Below are positions 45,167-54,287 of a DNA stretch of 64,000 nt, in pieces (position 1 is the stretch's first letter; the number at the start of each line of letters is the position of its first letter). Both the position numbers and the translations under genes were made by a program. Origin of the DNA: Enterobacter vonholyi (GTDB taxonomy: Bacteria; Pseudomonadota; Gammaproteobacteria; Enterobacterales; Enterobacteriaceae). The stretch covers positions 372,001-436,000 of the forward strand of contig NZ_VTUC01000006.1 of NCBI RefSeq assembly GCF_008364555.1. The letters run 5' to 3'. The notes under the pieces are model-generated. The model was not told the origin of the DNA. It saw only the letters and a program-made list of their open reading frames with translations, and did no database searches.

Positions 45167-45841
45167 ATGCGTACTCAAACTTTTTTTAAAGTTGCAGTGC
45201 TTACTGGTCTGTTGGCGTTAGCGGGCTGTTCTTCGAAAGTCGCAGCTCCCGAACAATATTCTGGCTTTTTAAAAGACTATTCAGGATTGCAGCAGACAAC
45301 GTCTGCGACGGGTAAACCAACGCTGCGTTGGGTTGATCCTTCCTATAACGAAGCTAATTACGACAGTATTCTCTGGACACCGATTACGTATTATCCAACG
45401 CCAAAACCAACCACGCAAATTGGGCAAAAAACGCTTGATGAGCTGTTGAACTACACCAATACCAAAATGAAAACGGCGATTGGCACGCGTAAGCCGATTG
45501 TGACCACGCCGGGTAAACATAGCCTGATTTTCCGCGGCGCGATTACCGGGGTGAGTTCGCAGAAAGAAGGTCTGCAGTTCTATGAAGTGGTGCCGGTCGC
45601 GCTGGTGGTAGCAGGTACGCAGATGGCAACCGGGCATCGCACCATGGATACGCATCTCTTCTTTGAAGGCGAACTGATCGATGCGGCTACCAACAAACCG
45701 GTCATGAAGGTGGTGCGCAAAGGCGAAGGTAAAGATCTGAACAACGAAAGTACGCCGATGACCTTTGCAACCCTGAAGCAGGTTGTTGATGACATGGCGA
45801 CGGACGCCACCATGTTTGATGTGAAAAAGACCGCGAAATAA
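45167..45841 (+). CDS. ydcL: DUF3313 lipoprotein YdcL
   Basis: 224 residues from the ATG of MRTQTFFK, two more than E. coli YdcL as I recall. Lipoprotein signal with lipobox LALAGC; Ser-Ser after the cysteine suggests the outer membrane. DUF3313 body (YSGFLKDYSGLQ; LRWVDPSYNEANYDSILWTP). E. coli YdcL is a growth-phase-regulated lipoprotein of unknown role. Confidence 0.92.
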   Translation: MRTQTFFKVAVLTGLLALAGCSSKVAAPEQYSGFLKDYSGLQQTTSATGKPTLRWVDPSYNEANYDSILWTPITYYPTPKPTTQIGQKTLDELLNYTNTKMKTAIGTRKPIVTTPGKHSLIFRGAITGVSSQKEGLQFYEVVPVALVVAGTQMATGHRTMDTHLFFEGELIDAATNKPVMKVVRKGEGKDLNNESTPMTFATLKQVVDDMATDATMFDVKKTAK

Positions 45842-45844
45842 AAT

Positions 45845-45873
45845 AAAAAGGCCTGCGTAATGCAGGCCTTTTT
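45845..45873. terminator. Bidirectional intrinsic terminator
   Basis: Perfect 12-bp stem AAAAAGGCCTGC / GCAGGCCTTTTT with a GTAAT loop between convergent ydcL and the EamA gene. Confidence 0.9.
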
Positions 45874-45875
45874 AT

Positions 45876-46772
45876 TTACGCCATTCGTAAGCGTCTGAAC
45901 CAGGTTTCTGGTTTGGTAAACATCACCATATTTCCCCCCAGAATCAGCAATAACCCCACGATACCGTTGATATGCCAGACGTAGCCTTCATACACCGTAG
46001 AGATGGACAGCGCCACCAGCGGGAAGAGCAGCGTACTGTAGGCCGCTTTGCCCGGACCGATACGTCCCACCAGCGTGAAGTAGGCGCCAAAGGCAATCAC
46101 CGAACCAAATACAGCCAGATAGAGCAGCGCGCCAATGTAGCTGATGGTCCACTCTGGCGCGAAGCTATCGCCTCTGAACAGCGCAATGCATCCCATCACC
46201 AGCGTGCCATAGAGCATCGCCCAGGCGTTGGTGGTCATGGTTTCCAGGCCTCTGCGCTGATGGCGCATGCTGATCATATTGCCCAGCGAGAAGCCGTAGG
46301 TGCCGAGCGCGGAGAGGCCAATCCCGGTCAGGAGCGACGCGCTCCAGCCGCTGGCAAGCAGATCGTCCCAGAAGAGAGTGACGATCCCAGTCAGGCCCAG
46401 TGCCGCCGCCGTCCAGAAGCGCGCCGGCGGGCGCTGCCCGAAGAAGATAAAGCTGTTGATGGCGTTATAGAGCACGGCCATGGAGAAGATCACCGACTCC
46501 AGCCCTGTGTTGATGTGCGAGGCTGCGGCGTAAAAACACCAGAAGTTAAAGCAGAAAACGCAGCATCCCTGGAGCATACAAAAGAGGTGATCCCGCAGCG
46601 CCAGCTTGCGCAGGCGGCGCAGGGCGATTAACACCGCCATCATCGTGAGGCTGGCGACGGCGAAACGCCAGAAAATCGAGACGGGCGCCGCTACGGGACC
46701 CTGCTGCAGGAAAATCGCAATCCAGGTGGTTCCCCAGATGACCACCACCAGTCCGTATAATATAGCGTTCAT
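45876..46772 (-). CDS. EamA-family drug/metabolite transporter
   Basis: 298 residues and ten predicted membrane helices in two EamA repeats (start VVVIWGTTWIAIFLQQGPVA; second copy around ALLYLAVFGSVIAFGAYFTL). Substrate unknown; relatives export amino acids or metabolites. Divergent from an AraC-type regulator across 174 bp, which is probably its controller. Confidence 0.88.
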   Translation of the reverse strand: MNAILYGLVVVIWGTTWIAIFLQQGPVAAPVSIFWRFAVASLTMMAVLIALRRLRKLALRDHLFCMLQGCCVFCFNFWCFYAAASHINTGLESVIFSMAVLYNAINSFIFFGQRPPARFWTAAALGLTGIVTLFWDDLLASGWSASLLTGIGLSALGTYGFSLGNMISMRHQRRGLETMTTNAWAMLYGTLVMGCIALFRGDSFAPEWTISYIGALLYLAVFGSVIAFGAYFTLVGRIGPGKAAYSTLLFPLVALSISTVYEGYVWHINGIVGLLLILGGNMVMFTKPETWFRRLRMA

Positions 46773-46946
46773 ACTTTTTCTCTTCTCAAACCACGGAAGC
46801 CCGCAGTATGGCGCTGAAATTCGCGACGGGCTTTCACCGGGTTGCGGGTGACTTGCAAAATCTTGCGCTTTTTTCTTCCTGCGGGACTGGCAACGGGGGG
46901 CAACTCTTCTTAGACTGATATTCCCATCAATTATGCGCTAACGGTT

Positions 46947-47819
46947 ATGTCTCACGCTTACGATACCTTTGAAACGCTTTGCCAACAGAATGCAGTCCTG
47001 CGGGAAACCGTCTCGCTGAATTCGGGTATTCAGCTGGCAGCGTGGTACAACAAGCACGATACGATAACGGTAAAAAGTAACCATCATACCCTCAGCCTGT
47101 ACGTGGCGGACGGCTACGAAAGCTATCAAAAAACGCCGGGCGGCTGGAAGAACGGCGGGGGACCGGACCGTTTCTGTCTGATGCCCAAAGAGAGCGAATC
47201 AACGTGGGATATCCGCGATGACCTGTCGTTTGTGCATCTCTACTGCACCGACGAACACCTGCGCGACGTGGGGGAAAAAATCTGGGACAAGCGCCCGCTT
47301 TCGCTGACCCTGGACGAGCGCATTTTTGGTAGCGATCCGAAGATCACCGCGCTGTATCGCCAGTTTTTGCTCGGCTGTGACTGGCAGCAGCACGCCAACC
47401 AGCTCACCCTGAGCACGGCCTCCACGCTGCTGCTGACCCATCTGCTGCAAAACTACTCTAATGTGAAGTGGAAGCTGCCGGTCGTCACCGGAGGGCTATC
47501 GCCATTCGTGCTGCGCAACGTGCTGGCCTTCATTGAAGAGAACCTGGGCCAGCCCCTGACGCTGGCCGAGCTGGCGGCGCAGGCCGCGCTCAGCGAATAC
47601 CACTTTGCCCGCATGTTCCGCCAGTCGACGGGGCTGGCGCCGCATCAGTACGTGATGCAGAGGCGAATGGATAAAGCTAAGGCCCTCGTCCAGCATACGA
47701 CGACGCCGCTGACGGACATCGCGCTTGCCTGCGGGTTCAACTCCGCCAGCCACTTCAGCAACCGCTTTCGCAGCGCGACGGGCATGACGCCTTCGCAGCT
47801 ACGTGCGGCGAGTGCGTGA
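46947..47819 (+). CDS. AraC-family transcriptional regulator
   Basis: 290 residues. N-terminal cupin-like sensor half, C-terminal double helix-turn-helix (LTLAELAAQAALSEYHFARM and LTDIALACGFNSASHFSNRF, ending GMTPSQLR). Likely regulator of the divergent EamA transporter. Its last 21 bp overlap the convergent ydcO gene. Ribosome site weak. Confidence 0.88.
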   Translation: MSHAYDTFETLCQQNAVLRETVSLNSGIQLAAWYNKHDTITVKSNHHTLSLYVADGYESYQKTPGGWKNGGGPDRFCLMPKESESTWDIRDDLSFVHLYCTDEHLRDVGEKIWDKRPLSLTLDERIFGSDPKITALYRQFLLGCDWQQHANQLTLSTASTLLLTHLLQNYSNVKWKLPVVTGGLSPFVLRNVLAFIEENLGQPLTLAELAAQAALSEYHFARMFRQSTGLAPHQYVMQRRMDKAKALVQHTTTPLTDIALACGFNSASHFSNRFRSATGMTPSQLRAASA

Positions 47820-48965
47820 AAACAGGGCGTAGCACATCCCGCCCAGCACCAGTCCCCAGAATGCCGAACCGATGCCCAGGATCGTGACGCCGCTTGCGGT
47901 CATCAGAAACGTGACGATGGCCGCGTCGCGCTCTGCTTCGTGACTCAGCGCCTGATATAAACTCCCGCTGATGGTGCCCAGCAGCGCCAGACCGGCCAGC
48001 GTCTGGATCCAGCTGAGCGGCAGTGCGGCCATCAGCCCGGTAATGGAGCCACCGAAAATTCCCGCCAGCAGGTAAAATCCTCCCGCTGCGATGGCCGCCA
48101 GCCAGCGTTTACCCGCATCCGGGTGTGCATCCGGGCTTTGACAAATGGCGGCGGTTATAGCCGCAATGCAGATGGAAAAGACGCCAAACGGAGAAAACAG
48201 CAGCGCCAGCCCTCCCGTGACGATGATGAGCGGTGAGACCGCCAGCGGGTAACCGGAGGCTTTCATCGTGGCGAACCCCGGCGCGTTTTGCGAAGCCATG
48301 GTCACGAGGAAGAAGGGCAAGCCAATACTCACCAGGCTGGTGAAGGTGAAGGCGGGTGCAATAAATTCGGGCATTACCAGAGAAAGGGTGAGTTTATCCG
48401 TGACAACGTCACCTGCCGCCCATGCCACAATCCCGCCCACCAGCAGCGTGACCACGATGGCATAGCGCGGCGACAGCGCTTTTGCGATTAGCCAAGCCGC
48501 AATCATGCTGCCGCACAGCAGAAAGTGCCCCTCAAGATGCGCAAACGCGTGGAGGCCAAACTGCAGCAATACCCCTGCCAGCATGGCGGCAGCAAGCGAA
48601 TGAGGGATCAGCTTCATCAGACGGGCGAAAAGCCCGGTAATGCCGCAGAGCAAAATAAGCGCGTTAGCAAAGATGAACACGCCGATGGTTTCTGCCAGCG
48701 TGACGCCGTGCAGGCTGGTGGCGAGCAGCGCCGCGCCGGGCGTCGACCAGGCGGTCAGTACGGGCGCTTTGTACCACCAGGAAAGCGCCAGCGTGCTGAC
48801 CCCCATCCCAATTCCCAGCGCGGTCATCCAGCCCGCAATCTGCTGTGCGCTGGCGCCTGCCGCGGCGGCGGCCTGCCAGATGATGGCGGCCGAGCTGGCG
48901 TAACCAACCAGAACGGCGACAAATCCAGCCAGTGCGACCGGAATAAAGTGAGAGGAAGGGCGCAT
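47799..48965 (-). CDS. ydcO: Benzoate/H+ symporter-family membrane protein YdcO
   Basis: 388 residues from the ATG of MRPSSHFIPVALAG preceded by GGAG; about 12 membrane helices; BenE family (GYASSAAIIWQAAAAAG; VTMASQNAPGFATMKASGY). In E. coli ydcO is paired with ydcN (sutR) exactly as here, divergent. Substrate unproven; benzoate transport is inferred from family. Confidence 0.92.
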   Translation of the reverse strand: MRPSSHFIPVALAGFVAVLVGYASSAAIIWQAAAAAGASAQQIAGWMTALGIGMGVSTLALSWWYKAPVLTAWSTPGAALLATSLHGVTLAETIGVFIFANALILLCGITGLFARLMKLIPHSLAAAMLAGVLLQFGLHAFAHLEGHFLLCGSMIAAWLIAKALSPRYAIVVTLLVGGIVAWAAGDVVTDKLTLSLVMPEFIAPAFTFTSLVSIGLPFFLVTMASQNAPGFATMKASGYPLAVSPLIIVTGGLALLFSPFGVFSICIAAITAAICQSPDAHPDAGKRWLAAIAAGGFYLLAGIFGGSITGLMAALPLSWIQTLAGLALLGTISGSLYQALSHEAERDAAIVTFLMTASGVTILGIGSAFWGLVLGGMCYALFSRTRRT

Positions 48966-48977
48966 GAAAACTCCATT

Positions 48978-49025
48978 GTGCGTTATAACGTCCGGAGTAA
49001 GGTAGCACTGTGCGCTATAGCGTAC
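48978..49025. promoter_or_regulatory. Pair of SutR-type dyads between ydcO and sutR
   Basis: Two near-palindromes of one design: GTGCGTTATAACGTCC at 48978-48993 and GTGCGCTATAGCGTAC at 49010-49025, centres 32 bp apart (about three helical turns). Both fit GTGCGYTATARCGTNC. Their place between ydcO and sutR marks them as probable SutR operators. Confidence 0.65.
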
Positions 49026-49057
49026 AAGTGGTATGCTGATCGTCACCAGGAGGGAAC

Positions 49058-49585
49058 ATGGATATCACACTACACCTTGCAACAACGCTGAAAACGCTGC
49101 GCCAGGCGCGCGGCTGGAGTTTGTCGAAGCTCGCGGACGAGACCGGCGTGTCAAAAGCCATGCTCGGTCAAATCGAGCGCAATGAATCCAGCCCGACGGT
49201 GTCGACGCTGTGGAAAATTGCCACCGGGCTGAACGTGCCGTTTTCCACGTTCATCACCCCAGAGGCGGACCGGCAGGCGGTATTTGACCCCCAGCAGCAG
49301 GCGATGGTCGTCAAGCCGCTCTTTCCGTGGGACGAGACGCTCGGGTTTGATTATTTCTCCATCACGCTGGCACCCGGCGCGCTGAGCGAATCCACGCCGC
49401 ATGAGGCCGGAGTAATTGAACATGTCGTCGTAATAAGCGGCGAGCTGGAGATGAAGCTTGGCGGCAAATGGCAGATGATTTCTGCCGATTCGGGCATCCG
49501 TTTCGCAGGCGATAAACCGCACGCCTACCGCAACAGCAGCGACCGGACGGTGCATTTTCACTCCCTGATTCATTATCCCCGCTGA
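49058..49585 (+). CDS. sutR: Transcriptional regulator SutR (YdcN), Xre-cupin type
   Basis: 175 residues (E. coli 178). Cro/C1-type helix-turn-helix at about 10-60 (LRQARGWSLSKLADETGVSK, LGQIERNESSPTVSTLWKIA) and a C-terminal cupin (HVVVISGELEMKLGGKWQMI). E. coli SutR regulates sulfur-utilisation genes. Strong ribosome site AGGAGGG. Confidence 0.93.
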   Translation: MDITLHLATTLKTLRQARGWSLSKLADETGVSKAMLGQIERNESSPTVSTLWKIATGLNVPFSTFITPEADRQAVFDPQQQAMVVKPLFPWDETLGFDYFSITLAPGALSESTPHEAGVIEHVVVISGELEMKLGGKWQMISADSGIRFAGDKPHAYRNSSDRTVHFHSLIHYPR

Positions 49586-49665
49586 CGCTGCGCAAAACTG
49601 TTTCGCTGACGCATACTTCTGACTACAATAGCCGCCATTTTGACCATAACGGATAACGACGAAGT

Positions 49666-51630
49666 ATGCGCCTGCAATCCCATCATCTTGAACTTTTAAG
49701 CCCGGCCCGCGACGCCGCCATTGCCCGTGAAGCGATCCTTCATGGCGCAGATGCCGTCTACATTGGTGGCCCAGGCTTCGGTGCCCGCCATAACGCCAGC
49801 AACAGCCTGAGCGATATTGCTGAACTGGTGCCGTTCGCCCACCGTTTCGGGGCGAAAGTGTTCGTGACCCTGAACACCATTCTTCATGATGATGAGCTGG
49901 AGCCTGCGCAACGTCTGATTACCGATCTCTACCAGGCCGGGGTGGATGCCCTGATTGTTCAGGATATGGGCGTGCTGGAGCTGGATATTCCTCCCATTGA
50001 ACTGCATGCCAGTACCCAGTGTGATATCCGCACGGTTGAGAAGGCGAAGTTTCTCTCTAACGTCGGCTTTTCGCAGATCGTTCTGGCGCGTGAGCTGAAC
50101 CTGAATCAGATCCGCGATATTCACCAGGCTACAGACGCGACGATTGAATTCTTCATCCACGGCGCGCTGTGCGTCGCCTATTCCGGTCAGTGCAATATTT
50201 CCCACGCGCAGACGGGCCGCAGCGCCAACCGCGGCGACTGCTCTCAGGCCTGCCGTCTGCCGTATACCCTGAAAGACGATCAGGGCCGCGTCGTGGCGTT
50301 CGAAAAACACCTGCTCTCCATGAAGGATAACGATCAGACGGCCAACCTGGGCGCGCTGATCGACGCGGGCGTGCGTTCCTTCAAGATTGAAGGGCGCTAC
50401 AAAGATATGAGCTACGTGAAGAACATCACCGCGCACTATCGCCAGATGCTCGACGCCATTATTGAGGATCGCGGCGATCTGGTGCGCGCGTCCGCCGGTC
50501 GCACCGAGCATTTCTTCGTTCCGTCGACGGACAAAACGTTCCACCGCGGCAGCACGGACTATTTCGTTAATGCCCGTAAAGGGGATATCGGCGCGTTTGA
50601 CTCACCGAAGTTTATCGGTTTACCGGTGGGTGAAGTGCTGAAAGTGGCGAAAGATCACCTTGATGTCCAGGTGACGGAACCGCTGGCGAACGGCGATGGC
50701 CTTAACGTGATGATTAAGCGTGAGGTCGTGGGCTTCCGGGCTAATACGGTCGAGAAAACCGGCGAGAACCGCTACCGCGTCTGGCCGAATGAGATGCCGG
50801 CCGATCTCTACAAGGCGCGGCCGAACGCGGCGCTTAACCGTAACCTCGATCATAACTGGCAGCAGGCGCTGCTGAAAACCTCCAGCGAACGTCGTATCGC
50901 TGTGGACATTGAGCTGGGCGGTTGGGAAGAGCAGCTGATTCTGACCATGACCTGTGAAGACGGCATCAGCGTAACGCATACGCTCGATGGCCTGTTCGAG
51001 GTGGCAAACAACGCGGAAAAAGCGCTCAACAGCCTGAAGGATGGGGTGGCGAAGCTTGGCCAGACGATTTACTACGCCCGTAACGTTGAGGTCAGTCTGC
51101 CGGATGCCCTGTTCGTGCCGAACAGCCTGCTTAACCAGTTCCGTCGTGAAACGGCAGAGATGCTGGATGCCGCGCGCCTGGCGCAGTATCCGCGCGCTAG
51201 CCGTAAAGCGGAAGCCGTACCTGCACCCGTATACCCGGAGACACATTTATCCTTCCTGGCCAACGTTTATAACCATAAAGCGCGTGAATTCTATCATCGC
51301 CACGGCGTGCAGCTGATCGACGCGGCTTATGAAGCGCATGAAGAGAAGGGCGATGTGCCGGTGATGATCACCAAGCACTGCCTGCGCTTTGCGTTTAACC
51401 TTTGCCCTAAGCAGGCGAAAGGGAATATTAAGAGCTGGAAGGCAACCCCCATGCAGCTTGTAAACGGTGATGAAGTTCTGACTCTCAAGTTCGACTGCCG
51501 TCCTTGCGAAATGCATGTGATTGGCAAGATGAAAAACCACATCTTCAAAATGCCGCAGCCGGGCAGTATTGTGGCGTCCGTCAGTCCGGACGATCTGATG
51601 AAAACTCTGCCTAAACGCAAGGGCAGTTAA
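49666..51630 (+). CDS. rlhA: 23S rRNA C2501 hydroxylase RlhA (peptidase U32 family, YdcP)
   Basis: 654 residues (E. coli YdcP 653). U32 family: LLSPARDAAIAREAILHGAD, GARHNASNSL, and the cysteine ligands CVAYSGQCNISHAQTGRSANRG... followed by CSQACR, which hold an iron-sulfur cluster. Needed for hydroxylation of cytidine 2501 of 23S rRNA in E. coli. Its stop codon touches the stop of convergent yncJ. Confidence 0.93.
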   Translation: MRLQSHHLELLSPARDAAIAREAILHGADAVYIGGPGFGARHNASNSLSDIAELVPFAHRFGAKVFVTLNTILHDDELEPAQRLITDLYQAGVDALIVQDMGVLELDIPPIELHASTQCDIRTVEKAKFLSNVGFSQIVLARELNLNQIRDIHQATDATIEFFIHGALCVAYSGQCNISHAQTGRSANRGDCSQACRLPYTLKDDQGRVVAFEKHLLSMKDNDQTANLGALIDAGVRSFKIEGRYKDMSYVKNITAHYRQMLDAIIEDRGDLVRASAGRTEHFFVPSTDKTFHRGSTDYFVNARKGDIGAFDSPKFIGLPVGEVLKVAKDHLDVQVTEPLANGDGLNVMIKREVVGFRANTVEKTGENRYRVWPNEMPADLYKARPNAALNRNLDHNWQQALLKTSSERRIAVDIELGGWEEQLILTMTCEDGISVTHTLDGLFEVANNAEKALNSLKDGVAKLGQTIYYARNVEVSLPDALFVPNSLLNQFRRETAEMLDAARLAQYPRASRKAEAVPAPVYPETHLSFLANVYNHKAREFYHRHGVQLIDAAYEAHEEKGDVPVMITKHCLRFAFNLCPKQAKGNIKSWKATPMQLVNGDEVLTLKFDCRPCEMHVIGKMKNHIFKMPQPGSIVASVSPDDLMKTLPKRKGS

Positions 51631-51861
51631 TTACCGAACGTGGGTATCCGGTTTGCGCGATTTCTGCCACTGGTGGTGTTCGCGCAAACCCTCCGCCGAC
51701 TCTTCCGCAGCGCTTCGTAACTCATCGCTGTCGGCTTCATGACGAAGTTGATGCGCCACATTCTTGACCCATAAATATTCGTGTCCTTTGTGCCCGGCCA
51801 TAAGCTGGCCTGAAAAGAGTGCACAGATAAGCATGACGAGAGATAAGCCTTTTTTAATCAT
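51631..51861 (-). CDS. yncJ: Small secreted protein YncJ
   Basis: 76 residues from the ATG of MIKKGLSLV, the E. coli YncJ length. Signal peptide ends SGQLMAG; mature part HEYLWVKNVAHQLRHEADSD and SAAEESAEGLREHHQWQKSR is highly conserved. Function unknown; its E. coli homologue has been linked to envelope stress response. No intergenic base with rlhA. Confidence 0.92.
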   Translation of the reverse strand: MIKKGLSLVMLICALFSGQLMAGHKGHEYLWVKNVAHQLRHEADSDELRSAAEESAEGLREHHQWQKSRKPDTHVR

Positions 51862-52105
51862 GAGATAGCCGCTGAATGACATTGCGGGGTTATCATGCCG
51901 ATTATTTTTTAGTGTTATTATTTAATAATTCAAACTCGTGAAAAGAGATTGTCAAATAATGTGTGCCCGGAAAATTGTCCAGGACATTTCCTAAAAAGTT
52001 ATGAATGTTTGTAAAGTGCCATTTCTGGTCCATAATCGGATATTTGCATTAAGGATAAATCTTATATAATAGTTAATCTCTGGCTAAGGAACGGGTCATT
52101 AATAA

Positions 52106-52468
52106 ATGAAAAAAATAATTGCGCTTGCGCTTCTGGCGGTTGCTGTTGGGGCCGTTGCAGGGATTCGTTATGCTGGTGATAACAAACCAGAATATATACA
52201 ATCGGCAGAAATTCGCGTTGGTTCCTATTTGACCAGCGATTATGGAGCCGTTACCTGTACCAGTAAAAAAATTAACGATGTGCGTTGGGAATTAGACTGC
52301 ACCCAGCAGACGATAGGAAAAACATTCCAGTTTGCGGCGTACCCCTCTGATAAAGCACCTTATGGAGTGGCGCGGTCATTTTATCTTGAAGCCATAAATG
52401 ATGACGCAAAACAGAGCGCTGAACAGGGCCTTATGCGTTATTTGCAGATCAATACTCATGCAGGTTAA
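52106..52468 (+). CDS. Small exported or anchored protein of unknown function
   Basis: 120 residues, unrecognised. N-terminal MKKIIALALLAVAVGAVAGI is a signal or anchor; two cysteines (VTCTSKKINDVRWELDC) could form a periplasmic disulfide. Preceded by an AT-rich 244-bp gap and a weak ribosome site (AAGGAACGGG). No neighbour explains it. A possible promoter for a downstream RNA begins inside its last codons. Confidence 0.7.
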   Translation: MKKIIALALLAVAVGAVAGIRYAGDNKPEYIQSAEIRVGSYLTSDYGAVTCTSKKINDVRWELDCTQQTIGKTFQFAAYPSDKAPYGVARSFYLEAINDDAKQSAEQGLMRYLQINTHAG

Positions 52469-52476
52469 TAAGACTG

Positions 52477-52609
52477 TTTAACCTTCGTTAAGACAACGGG
52501 TGTTAGGTTGTATGGGATCCGCAGCCCGGCCATGGAGTGTCGGGACGTAGAGACCAAAATACAAATCTATCCATGCAAGCATTTACCGCCATTTTTGGCG
52601 GTTTTTTTT
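52477..52609 (+). ncRNA. Possible small RNA with intrinsic terminator
   Basis: A promoter-like TTGCAG-17 bp-TTAATA (52442-52470) precedes about 133 bp without an open frame. TTGTATGG (52508-52515) can pair with CCATGCAA (52571-52578), enclosing a small CCCG/CGGG hairpin. The end is a textbook terminator: ACCGCC-ATTTTT-GGCGGT plus T7 (52585-52609). It may simply be the 3' UTR of the upstream gene. I cannot match it to a known sRNA. Confidence 0.4.
52585..52609 (+). terminator. Strong intrinsic terminator
   Basis: 6-bp stem ACCGCC / GGCGGT with a T-rich loop, followed by seven T. It lies just before the 3' end of the convergent reductase-like gene. Confidence 0.85.
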
Positions 52610-52629
52610 GCGCGGTGTTTACCGTCGTT

Positions 52630-53166
52630 TTATGACAGCAGTCGATAGTGCGACTGTACCAGACCCGAAGGGAAGCTGCGGCTGGATACCAGCGTCAAAT
52701 CGATATCCTCTGGCAGGGCGCCAAACAGCGATTTTCCGGAGCCGAGCAGGACTGGAACGGTTGTGATCACCATATCGGCCACCAGTCCTTCTCGCAGGAA
52801 CGACTGTATCACCTGCCCACCATCGAGATAGACGCGATGGACGTTCTGCAACGCCAGGTAGTCGAGCACCTCTTTAGGCGTGCGCCCTGAAAACTGTACT
52901 TTTCCCTTCAGCGCGTCGGGCACGGGCGTGTCGGCCAGCTGTCTGGAGAGCACCAGCACGGGCCGGTCATAAGGCCATGCGTCAAAGGTCAGCACTTTCT
53001 CATAGCTGCCTCTGCCCATCACTATCCACTCTTTGTCCGCGATGAACGCCGCATAGCCATGATCTTCAGTCGGATCATCGCGCTGCAGGAGCCAGTCGAT
53101 ATCATCATTGTGTCGGGCGATGTAACCATCAAGACTGGTTGCGATAAAAACGTGTGTGGTGACCAT
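52630..53166 (-). CDS. Dihydrofolate reductase-like (RibD C-terminal) family protein
   Basis: 178 residues from the ATG of MVTTHVFIATSLDGY, preceded by GGAG; an upstream extension overlaps ftrA and is ignored. DHFR-like fold: FIATSLDGYIARHNDDIDWL, WIVMGRGSYEKVL, VYLDGGQVIQSFL and PVLLGSGKSLFG. The family is close to YyaP/YwjB; true substrate unknown. It stands 40 bp downstream of ftrA in the same direction. Confidence 0.87.
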   Translation of the reverse strand: MVTTHVFIATSLDGYIARHNDDIDWLLQRDDPTEDHGYAAFIADKEWIVMGRGSYEKVLTFDAWPYDRPVLVLSRQLADTPVPDALKGKVQFSGRTPKEVLDYLALQNVHRVYLDGGQVIQSFLREGLVADMVITTVPVLLGSGKSLFGALPEDIDLTLVSSRSFPSGLVQSHYRLLS

Positions 53167-53206
53167 AAGGTTCTCCGTATTCCAGCTAAACCAAAAGACT
53201 GACGCC

Positions 53207-54193
53207 TCAGCGGGCTGTAGCGGAATGAGAAAATTGTTTGCGGTACTGGGCCGGGGAAATCGCGAACTGCTGGCGAAAGTGATGACGCAGCGTCGATGCC
53301 TGGCCAAACCCGGTCTGTTCCGCGATGCTGTCGATACTTAAACGACTGCTTTCCAGATAATCTTTCGCCCGCAGCAGGCGCTCATTGAGTAACCAGCGGG
53401 CAGGCGTCGTTCCTGTTGCCGCCTCGAAGCGACGAAGAAACGTGCGCTGACTCATACCGACACGACGCGCCAGCGAGTCGACGCTGTGCTGCTCGGTAAG
53501 ATGCGTGTGCAGAAAATCAAACAGCTGGCCGAGGCGCTGGCTTTCCCGCAGCTGTGCCACCGGGCGGCTCAGCTGTTGCGGCTGAGAGCCATCCCGGTGT
53601 GGGGGAATGACCAGCCGCCGCGCCACGCTGTTAGCGGTTTCCATTCCATAATCCCTTCGTACAACGTGAAGGCAGAGATCGATCCCCGCCGCGCTGCCTG
53701 CAGAAGTCAGGATATCGCCTTCGTCCTGGTAGAGCACATCCTCAACCACGTCGATGTCAGGGTAGCGGGCTTTAAGCGTCTCAATGTAGCGCCAGTGCGT
53801 CGTGGCTTTGCGCCCGTTGAGCAGCCCCGTAGCGGCCAGCACAAATACGCCCGAACAGATGGACAGCAGCTGGCATCCTCGCGCGCTGGCCTGACGTAAT
53901 GCGTTGCAGAGCGCGTCCGGAACCGGCGAGTCCAGCCCACGCCAGCCGGGAACCACAATCAGGTCCGCAGACGCAAGCAGGCTTAAATCACCATCGGTGA
54001 CGATACGGATCCCGCCTGTTGCCCGAAGTTCACCGCTATCCACGCTCGCCACCGCAAAACGATACCATTCATCGCCCAGCTCGGGACGTGGCAGACCGAA
54101 GATCTCCACCGCTACGCCAAACTCAAAGGTACACAGGCCGTCATAGGCCAGCACCACCACCAGCGGGCGGGCAATTTGTCTTAAGTTTGTCAT
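53207..54193 (-). CDS. ftrA: GlxA-family regulator FtrA (DJ-1/PfpI plus AraC)
   Basis: 328 residues from the ATG of MTNLRQIARP; in-frame ATGs at 54214 and 54226 are alternatives, none with a clear ribosome site. Residues about 10-185 form a class I glutamine amidotransferase-like domain with nucleophile-elbow cysteine LLSICSGVFVLA; residues about 220-320 are an AraC double helix-turn-helix (VDSLARRVGMSQRTFLRRFE; IDSIAEQTGFGQASTLRHHF). Divergent from a rhodanese gene, its likely target. Confidence 0.88.
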   Translation of the reverse strand: MTNLRQIARPLVVVLAYDGLCTFEFGVAVEIFGLPRPELGDEWYRFAVASVDSGELRATGGIRIVTDGDLSLLASADLIVVPGWRGLDSPVPDALCNALRQASARGCQLLSICSGVFVLAATGLLNGRKATTHWRYIETLKARYPDIDVVEDVLYQDEGDILTSAGSAAGIDLCLHVVRRDYGMETANSVARRLVIPPHRDGSQPQQLSRPVAQLRESQRLGQLFDFLHTHLTEQHSVDSLARRVGMSQRTFLRRFEAATGTTPARWLLNERLLRAKDYLESSRLSIDSIAEQTGFGQASTLRHHFRQQFAISPAQYRKQFSHSATAR

Positions 54194-54287
54194 CTTTTTG
54201 CTGTTTTCTGGCATAAGCGAGCGCATTCACGTGCTGAATTTCTGGATAGAGTAGTGTTAACACAAACGCCAAAGATGAGGAAGGATC

